Source: Toxonevra muliebris (Eukaryota > Arthropoda > Insecta > Diptera > Pallopteridae). Taken from it: 64,000 bases of DNA. Under the pieces are notes generated by a model. The model was not told where the DNA came from and made no database searches. It was given only the letters and a program-made list of their open reading frames with translations. Location: contig OY829326.1 of NCBI GenBank assembly GCA_963691655.1, positions 24,974,878-25,038,877 on the forward strand, read 5' to 3'. Positions 56,246 to 64,000 of the stretch are shown here, piece by piece. The stretch's first letter is position 1. Each line of letters starts with the position of its first letter. The position numbers and the translations under genes were made by a program.

Positions 56246-58295
56246 CCTCGATGGTCTAAAACAGTGTGCTAGACTCTTGTCTTAGTTTTTGTGAATGCTA
56301 CGTCAGCGTACCATTATTCATTTCTGTATTAGCGTATCATCAGCGGATCAATGTATTGGACCATCGCACTATGCGCCCCCTGGATCCGCTAGTGTACAGT
56401 TTCAATAATTTATTTACACAAACAATTAATTTACCTAACGTTCATTACTCTAGACTTACGAAATTTTGTGAAGTTATTATATTGAAACGTGAAAAAACAT
56501 TGAAATCTTCTTAGAATTTCCTCTTAAAAGCTTTGTCATTTATGATCGCGTTACACCAGTGCACAGCAGCAAACAAAAATTAGTTTTTTTTCGATTTTTT
56601 TTTTTAGTAATTTCCTGAATGATCAATTTTTTACCGAAATTTTGACGTGGTCAGATATAAATATAAATCTCTGAGGGTAATTTAAACATGCTAGATATTT
56701 CACCATGAAAAATATGCCTTTTAATATTTTCATGATATATGGAAAATGTGCGACCTTTTTAAACTTCCAGTTAAGATAGAAACGTAAAACGGATTTAAAA
56801 CAATGTGAAAATTATTACATGATAAAAAGGGCATGGTTAAATACCTGCAAACCCACCCCTTACCACTCCCTTCCGCCCCGTATAAAGCAAAAAATTGAAA
56901 AAAAAAAATTGTACTCAATTTGTTTTTTAAATATAACAAGTTTTGAATAAAATTGAGTTTTACAAATTAAGAAAATTAGCAATTCAAATGTGACTATTTA
57001 TTAAAAATTATAAAAGTGATAAATGTTATTCCAGCAAATCAAAAACCGATTTTAATATGGTACTTTTCGCTATCCCGTTATAAAAGGATTCGAACGTAAA
57101 AATAAACGAATAATCAAATCCGTATTAGTTGAAACAGAGCAAAAACACCGCACAAAAAGTTACTGTTGCACATTAGAAACCAGAAGCAAAAATAACGAGC
57201 TTGCTTTGGTCTGTGGGAAATAGCGCAAATACGGGCAGAAACGGGCAGCTGATATTAACAGATTAGAATCTTAAAACGTTTCTTGTAGTTTTGTGAGATT
57301 TCATTATATAGGGGTTCCGTATTTCCTTCTTTTTACATGCTACACCAATAGGAATTGCTTTGTTTGTTATTGTCATCTATGTAGAGAAAGCAAAATAACA
57401 AAATTGCATTCAAGAAATTTTTATATTTTAATTATTACGTAGAAAAATCAAAAAATTGCATCGTATGTTCACTTATGAGGCTAACTGTATGTCTCACTTC
57501 AATTTCGCAGTTGCTAGGTTTTGAATTTTTAAAAATTTCATTGGTTAAAATTCTATATGTCCGAGAAATAAATTTATCTTCTAAATCTTAAATTTATTTC
57601 ATTTAAATACTAATAGTTTAATGGCTAAGAGAAAATTATTCGCCATGAAACTCTGAAATTTCAATTTCACACCATCGGTTTCATTATTACCTTTTTCTTT
57701 TAATTTTTGGGTTTCTTTGATAAATATTTTTCGCCGAGCTCAAAACCCTATACAACAAAGGATTGAAAAAAGTATCAGACGTTCCTCCCAGTCCAAAAAA
57801 TAGTTCAGCAAGTCAGTGGAGATAGAGTAATATCGGTTTTATATGCTCCTAAATTAAATTTTTCGGCCTGGTTGACATAGAAATACTCCCTACTAAATGT
57901 AGGAGGAGTGTTCAGACGTCAAACTTGCCCCATACACTTTCTATTTGAGTTATCGACTCCAAAAGCCGAAATTTTTGAACCTGATATTTTATGATCCCAA
58001 TTATTGATAGAGAAGCAAAAACTTCCTTCCTTCTGGCGTGGCATGAAAGGAAATGAAAATATGATGATTTTTGGCAAACCAGGATTTCATTTTTTTAGGG
58101 CCTTGATAAATTAGTAAATATTCAATTTGCTCGTTTTGAGCAAGGCTGTCACAAATTAAAATGAAGCACTCTGTAGAACGCAATAATTTTCGTAATAGTG
58201 TTCATTCAATTCCGTTTTTATTACCTATATTTTTATATTCAAGATAAAGGATTTGGATAGTCTTGAAACAAACGAGTGACTTTATTCACTGCGTC
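56246..58295. other. Upstream non-coding region
   Basis: A lone GGATCCGCTAGTG end of the GGATCC MITE family occurs at 56385-56398. Otherwise I see only AT-rich DNA with no gene. Confidence 0.45.
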
Positions 58296-58309
58296 TAATG
58301 TAACTACAT

Positions 58310-58895
58310 TGGTTCCGGGTTATATTGGAATTAAAGGAAATGAATCTGCGGATACACTAGCAAAGAAAAGAGCATCAACTCCTTTCGTAGGTCCAGAGTC
58401 ATTCTGTGGAATAGGTAAAGGAACACTCTCTATACTAATTAAGAAAGAAGAAGAAAATCAAAGGAAATTATACTGGGAACATAGACCAGGATTAGAGCAT
58501 TGGAAAGCACTATTAGGAACCTATAACCTAAAACATTTCAACGAATGTATGAATTTGTCAAAGAATAGTCTTAGAATCATTACAGGAATTCTAACAGCTC
58601 ATTGTAGGTCGAACTATCACCTAACAAAACTGGGAATTACAGCTAATGAATCATGTAGGCTTTGCAGAAACAATAAGGAATCTGCGAAGCACATCTTAGG
58701 ACAGTGCCCCGCACTTATGCATATTCGTAAAAGAAATCTGGGTAACCACCAAATACCAGATAATAATCTCAACTCCATAGAAGTAGGATCCATACTAAAA
58801 TTTCTGCTGGAGGCCGGACTTATGGAAATACTACGAGTCCATGAAGGGGCACAATAGATCTTAAAGGTTGCAGTGTGCTACCCCAATAATAATAA
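58310..58895 (+). pseudogene. 5'-truncated LINE with 14-bp TSD and (AAT)n tail
   Basis: TAATGTAACTACAT is duplicated exactly at 58296-58309 and 58896-58909. The insert enters the RNase H domain at LVPGYIGIKGNESADTLAKK and stays open to the TAG at 58855, including the zinc-knuckle-like CRLC, eight residues, H, four residues, C block. A short 3' UTR ends in AATAATAATAATAAT, a simple tail like that of I-type LINEs. Codons before 58310 are flanking host DNA, so an ATG at 58276 is not a real start. The exact TSD and clean frame indicate a young insertion. It is a different family from 52695. Confidence 0.85.
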
Positions 58896-58909
58896 TAATG
58901 TAACTACAT

Positions 58910-59614
58910 ACTCTGGTGAATTCCATCTGGGATTACAATAGAACGAGTACAGAGAAGAGAGCAAAGCCATATCGCTACTTTAATTTCTAAGCCGCTGTTG
59001 TCAACCACAATTTTGACAAAGGATATGACATCAATTTTAGATATAGGCATGGGAGCAAGAATCTAAAATTTTTTTGTGATTACACTTACGATAACATGTC
59101 AGAATATGAATAAAATATACAGGAAACGCTTGAAGCTAAACAAAAAAAGGTGAAAGGTAAGAAAAGTGAGTGATGGTTTTGATGGAATTTTCAATTTCCA
59201 ACAGATCATTATTAGTATTACTTCTTATTTTTTTTTTGTTATGATGTAGGTAAATACATAAGAGACAAAACGTGTGTGTAAATAGCCAAGTTCAGTGCGA
59301 AATACAGTTCATTGGTCCCTACCTCAGGCGTTGATAAGATTTTCATAAATTTATCATGTGTTCTTTCACTCGCTCGCTGCGGTTGACTTCATGCTTCCTG
59401 TGCTTGTATATGTGTGTATGTGTAAATGTTAAAAGCCGAAAACTGAAAGCCATAATGCGTTTTCGTTTCACACAAATAAAATAAAGAATTTAATTTTCTT
59501 GGAAATTTGTTTATAGAAGGAAGGAAGTAAGAGGCATGTTCACATACGCCCTCAAATATTTATACCTCTTCATCAACACTACACTAATGGCAATGATAAC
59601 AATACACACACATA
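58910..59614. other. Non-coding stretch
   Basis: AT-rich, with GT/CA-rich microsatellite-like pieces near 59410. No gene is recognised. Confidence 0.4.
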
Positions 59615-59772
59615 CACTAGCGAGTCCAAGGGAGGGATGCAGGGATTTCAGGGTTAAAATCTTCTTTCCTGATTCCATACATTTTGATTTTTGCTCATGA
59701 ATCTACAAAAAAAAAAAATTTTAAAGGATATATAGAAACCAACCCCCTTCCTCATTCTCTGGATCCGTTAAT
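59615..59772. repeat. Small MITE with GGATCC-type inverted ends
   Basis: The left end CACTAGCGAGTCCAAGGG is an imperfect inverse of the right end TCTCTGGATCCGTTAATG. A purine-rich left and CCCCCTTCC right match the copy at 33332-33466. Non-coding. Confidence 0.6.
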
Positions 59773-60344
59773 GCATACACGCGTATATACATTAATGTAC
59801 GAAAAAAGGAAAGAAGTAAGAAATGTGATTTTTTAAATTGAATTTTATTGGCTGGTTTTTTATCTCTCTTGCGTATATTCCGGAAAACTTGGGCAGGATA
59901 AGCCAAGGTAGGCACTCAAGCTTCATAGCGTAAAATTTGCAATTACTGCGACTGATACTTCATTTTCATGTTCAAATGAAGAACGAAAGTAAGTTTAAAG
60001 TAAGCATATAATATAATTTTCATATGGCTCCATTGAAATTGTTGTTATAAGTAAATGAGCCATATGTACACACACGCATACTGCAGAATGTGGCAGGTGT
60101 TGACAATTATATATATATTTTTTTATTTTTTTTTTGTGTGCCACGAGTCAGAAAGAAAATGTAATTCTTTCAACATTGCATATATGGTATTTCTGTGAAG
60201 TCAATTTAATTGAATTATTTTTTACATGCAAACGAATTAAATTTTCAGCATATTTCATTTTAAGTTGAGCTACTCATGCTTACTTAAAATTATGGATGAT
60301 TAGCTTGCTTTAGCGAAATACTTACTGACTTTGAAACTGTTTAA

Positions 60345-61100
60345 CCCTTCGATGGGCTCCTCTTTAGAAGACGCTAACGTAACCTCTTGGGCCTAATTAG
60401 GCCCAGTGAATAAAACGATAGTTATGGCCTATTACATCATGTTATTGCGCAAAATTTATATTTTGTTCACTAAATATTCTGCTATAGTTTGGTAAAAATA
60501 AGCACCTTTTTAGAAAGCATAATGTAAATGAGGGCAATTCATATCGATTTGGTTTTGTTAGTAACTTTTCTTTGGTATTTTTCAAAATTACGTCCTTTTT
60601 TTGAAACGTCCTCTTTCTAATGGTATGCAACACTTATTTCAATTATTTCAAATTAATCAGTTGTGAGCGAAAAAACAAAGAGTGAGCATATTTTTATACA
60701 GAGCCTTAGCAAATAATATAAAAAACCCACAAATTTTATAACAATAATAACTTTTGTCCAGCACAAAGTATATTTATATAATTTATATAAACATTTTGCT
60801 ATAGTTCGGTAAAAATAAGCACCATTTTAGAAAACATACTAAGAAAAAAATTTACTTCTAAGTCGATCCGAATTACCAGCATGCGTTTTTCTACTTGCAT
60901 ATAATTCGAATGGATGATCCGAAATGAGGTGTTTGCAAAATTACAAAATTTAGAAAAACTATATAGTTTTAATTAATGTAGGTTTTTTAGTTATGATTTA
61001 GATATAATATGTGATGTTTGGAGGTAATTCGGATCGACTCTTTGTTTAGAGAGTTTTTGTGGAATTTGAGTTCAAAGTTTAAATAAACTTGAAAATTTTT
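60345..61100 (+). mobile_element. piggyBac-like MITE with internal partial duplication
   Basis: TTAA at 60341-60344 precedes CCCTTCGATGGG, the same first seven bases as the MITE at 5737. The subterminal palindrome GGGCCTAATTAGGCCC sits at about 60390-60405. GCTATAGTTTGGTAAAAATAAGCACC recurs at about 60481 and 60798, an internal duplication. The rest follows the reverse complement of 24890-25337. The right end is lost against Repeat A copy 4. Confidence 0.7.
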
Positions 61101-61104
61101 TTTT

Positions 61105-61490
61105 AAGTGAAACTTCTTTTCTCTTGTAAAACCAACCGGATGTGACGTCGCGCTTAAGTTTGCAATGCGACATAATTTTGTCAAGCAATGTGCATGAGGG
61201 GCTAAATATCAATATTCCGTAACTGAATTCACGAGCAAACTATATAATAAACGATTCATAAATAGTTTTAATTCAATAAAACATATTAATTACATACACA
61301 CACACGCCTATGGCAGAAAGAATAATGTGTAGCGTCGCCATCTTAAAGCTTATGACAGTTATACATTTCACATACATATGGCGCAAATGTCCAAGGAATT
61401 ACATGAAGATGTCGCACACAAAAAGAGTTCGTCAACAGTTGTCATCGAAATTACCGGTACAGAGTTGCAATTTTTGTTCTAGCATTAATC
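61105..61490 (-). repeat. Repeat A, copy 4 (body only)
   Basis: The reverse complement of the Repeat A body runs from GTGAAACTTCTTTTCTC to a TCTAGCATTAATCCC end. The foldback is replaced by a LINE fragment starting at about 61491. Apparent frames here are not host genes. Confidence 0.8.
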
Positions 61491-62215
61491 CCAAACACGA
61501 AACAATGCAATGAAGGCAATAGAATCCAAAATAGTTATATCAGAGATTGTAAAGAAATGTCGTGCTTCACTGATGGCCATTGAGCACCACAAGGTCACTC
61601 TCTGCTGGGTTCCTGAACATAGCAATATTGAAGGGAACGAAATAGCAGATGAAATGGCCAGAAGGGACTCTGAAATGGACATTAACGAGGCGGATACCTC
61701 TATACAATTTCCGATGTGTGAACTATTTAGGAAAATAGACGAGTACATCATAGCGGTGTCAATTGACGCTTGGACTAACCTAGATGACTGTATAGTTTCA
61801 CGGACATTGTGGCCAAGGTTAGATAAGAAGAGGACAAATGTCCTCTGAGTACACAACAAATCTGCAGTACGTCTGCTCACAGGAGTCATAACTGGACATT
61901 GTGCTATTGCACCATAGCTTCAACGGTGGCGCATTCCAACGAGCGGACTGTGCAGAAGTTGTCATGATGAAGAAGAGACAGAATCGATTCATCACTTTCT
62001 ATGTCAATATCCAAGGCTGCAGATGAGCAAACTCAAATGTTTGGGGTCGCGCTTTTTCAATAGTTTAACAGAGATAACGAAAGTGGAACTATCGGATCTT
62101 CTTACCTTCATCCGAAGAACCAAATGGTTTAATAAAGACATTACCTGGACTGCTGACGGAAACCGTGGTTAAATTAAATGAGGGCAATCACAATGGACAA
62201 TTAAGTCTCCGAGTG
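61491..62215 (+). pseudogene. LINE 3' fragment with RNase H tail and two stops
   Basis: The frame opens inside RNase H (KAIESKIVISEIVKKC, TLCWVPEHSNIEGNEIADEMAR), continues past a TGA (61846) and a TAG (61915) in the same frame through a zinc-knuckle block (CRSC, eight residues, H, four residues, C), and ends at TAA near 62172. The usual WVPGH is WVPEH. The two nonsense mutations show it is older than the copy at 58310, and it is a third family. It abuts Repeat A copy 4 directly. Confidence 0.8.
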
Positions 62216-62225
62216 TAAGTGCGGG

Positions 62226-62268
62226 TTTATATATATACATACATGTATATATATATATATATACATTC
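62226..62268. repeat. TA/CA microsatellite
   Basis: Alternating TATATA with two CATACATG units, just downstream of the LINE fragment. Confidence 0.85.
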
Positions 62269-62289
62269 GCACATGCCTCCCAAACCTAA

Positions 62290-62537
62290 CCCTACCAATA
62301 CACAAAATAAGCACCTGGGCTTTTTTAGGCCCAGGGGGAAACTTTAGAGGTTGAGACAATAAAAACAAAATGTTGTTCTATCAACTTATTCCGATTGAAA
62401 TTTTATTTTTTTTTTGTGCTCAGAAAACATTGATGCAAGAAGTCATGGAATTTCAGATCGATTCGTCAAGAAACAAAAAACATATACGTGTTTAAACTCA
62501 AAATGGGCCAAATTAAGCCCAGGTACCCATCCTGGGG
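62290..62537 (-). mobile_element. piggyBac-like MITE, 248 bp
   Basis: TTAA at 62538-62541 on one side and decayed CTAA at 62286-62289 on the other flank termini CCCCAGGATGGG and CCCTACC (read inward). Semi-palindromes GGGCTTAATTTGGCCC and CCTGGGCTTTTTTAGGCCCAGG lie near the ends. The body matches 23673-23905. Confidence 0.75.
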
Positions 62538-62541
62538 TTAA

Positions 62542-64000
62542 GAATATTTTTGAGTTGGCTATGGTTCCCAAGAATTTATGAAAAATTCTCGCAAAATATT
62601 TGCACAATGCCCTTACCAATACCTGTATGTACGTATATTTTTGTGAGCTACTATCTTAGCTGAATGAAAAGCTCCTGCGGCCTTATTTCATTAATAAAAG
62701 AAATAAACACGAAACCTGTAAAGCAAATTAGTTTGCTTTGCAAGTTTGTGAATACCTAGAAACCTGTCAAAGACTAGCTACACTTTCAACATGACTACCA
62801 ACTGACATTGGAGAATGTTATAAATAGCAGGATGCATGCTCATCAACTCAAACAGACTAAGTAAAGTTGTTTGAGTTTCATCTATTTCTTCTTTTACGCA
62901 ACTCAAACTTTCAAAGAAGAGTTATGTCAGTTTCACAGTTTGTTTTATTTTTATTTAGCGCAATCTCTTTCCCCCACGGTACAGTTTATTTCAATTTGTT
63001 TTGCACTGGCAAGTGGGTTCCAAAAAAAAATAAGCGAAATGTGATAACGTTTCTTGTGCAACTAATTAAATTTATTTAAGCACATATTAACTTGAAACTG
63101 GGTAAAAATCGAAATTGACGTCCCATTCGGAAATAGCAAAAAATTAATATTTAGATTGAGAATGCATTAAAGATCTAACGAATTTGGCATTCAATCACAC
63201 CAGCGGTTATAGATTTTTTCATTTATTTAAAAATTTTGCGACTTTTGCTTCTTAATCTCTTACTTTTCAATCTCTATCTTTTCGGATTTATTATATTTTG
63301 TCAATCCCCCTTCCCTTACATCTCTCACAAGATCAAGGTTCTCTCTCCTTCGCACTTCTACGTCATTCAATTTTTTGAATGATATGCAGGAGTGTTAATG
63401 GTTTGATAGTGAAAATGAAATGAAAATGATGAGGGATTTATATTCAATTTTATTAATTTTGAACTCTTAATTTACAGGAATTAAATAATGCTCCGAACTC
63501 AATGGATGCGATAGCAACACTGCACACTGCATGACGATGGTGATGTGAATATAATGAACGCGCCAACGACAGTGCTCACTTCATCAAATAGTTTTTCATC
63601 GTATTCGATGCATAACTGTGAGCTTATACTAAGCACATTACCCGCGAATAAAGGTTTGAAAATGACGGAGCCGTATACGGTACTGTCCGAAAATTGCAGA
63701 AAACTCTTAAAACCTTAGTATTGAGTCGCGTACGTAACCACAGATTGTGTGAAACTTGCTGATAATACTCTTCTTATTTGATGACCACTCATATTGTTTG
63801 ACATTAGCCTGCATATTTCATTAGCCTGTATATTTGCAAGCCTCCGAAATATTTACCGAAGATAAGAATCTTGCATCAACCACAACTACAAAATATTTGA
63901 TTGCCCGCAATGCTCATCTACATTTATCGTTACAGCTTGTTTGTTACTAAAACAACTTCATAGTATTTAACTGCAAGTTCCAACCCAGTTTTTATAAACC
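62542..64000. other. Right-end region, no supported gene
   Basis: AT-rich to about 63440, then a more complex stretch to the window end. TAATTTACAG at about 63468-63477 followed by an 18-codon open frame (ELNNAPNSMDAIATLHTA, stop) could be a terminal exon on the plus strand, but nothing confirms it. Confidence 0.35.

Noticed and set aside
58276..58309. ATG at 58276 as start of a host gene
   Set aside because: Positions before 58310 are flanking DNA and target duplication of a 5'-truncated LINE; the frame is entered by chance.

Overview
This window comes from an AT-rich insect nuclear genome, most likely a higher fly (Schizophora). The evidence is one split receptor gene whose protein matches what I recall of the Drosophila leucokinin (kinin) receptor almost block for block, long introns full of transposon relics, and several dipteran-style repeat classes. 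I cannot decide between an acalyptrate (for example a tephritid) and a calyptrate fly from sequence alone. There is no bacterial, organellar or CRISPR content, and I found no tRNA or rRNA gene.

The only host protein-coding gene I can support is Lkr, on the minus strand. Its coding sequence is complete: seven coding exons from the ATG at 44859 down to the stop at 2689, joined by GT-AG introns with consistent phases, giving 1740 nt and a predicted 579-residue class A GPCR. Exons (minus strand, 5' to 3') are 44859-44799, 39210-39008, 32927-32779, 18248-18127, 18029-17803, 17432-17241 and 3474-2689. Intron sizes are about 5.6 kb, 6.1 kb, 14.5 kb, 97 bp, 370 bp and 13.8 kb. The leader before the ATG (from 44860 upward) is CAA-rich on the minus strand and looks like a fly 5' UTR. 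The transcription start was not located.

The rest is an archive of mobile DNA, mostly inside Lkr introns and upstream of it. Several insertions can be assigned from target-site duplications (TSDs) seen directly: a hAT-type element (8-bp TSD), a PIF/Harbinger-type element with a Myb/SANT relic (TTA), piggyBac-like MITEs (TTAA), a pogo-like deletion derivative that keeps a 48-codon ORF (TA), a tRNA-derived SINE (11-bp TSD) and a 5'-truncated LINE (14-bp TSD). There are also a Tc1-like transposase relic, three more LINE RNase H tail fragments, a recurrent foldback repeat with a nested insertion, two oppositely oriented degenerate satellite islands, and several isolated hairpins.

Layout: 1-2688, downstream of Lkr with a foldback repeat copy; 2689-3474, last exon; 3475-17240, intron 6; 17241-18248, three clustered exons; 18249-32778, intron 3 (LINE, hAT, SINE, MITEs); 32779-32927, exon 3; 32928-39007, intron 2; 39008-39210, exon 2; 39211-44798, intron 1 (pogo, Tc1, satellite); 44799-44859, exon 1; 44860-64000, leader and upstream DNA with LINE, SINE and MITE insertions.
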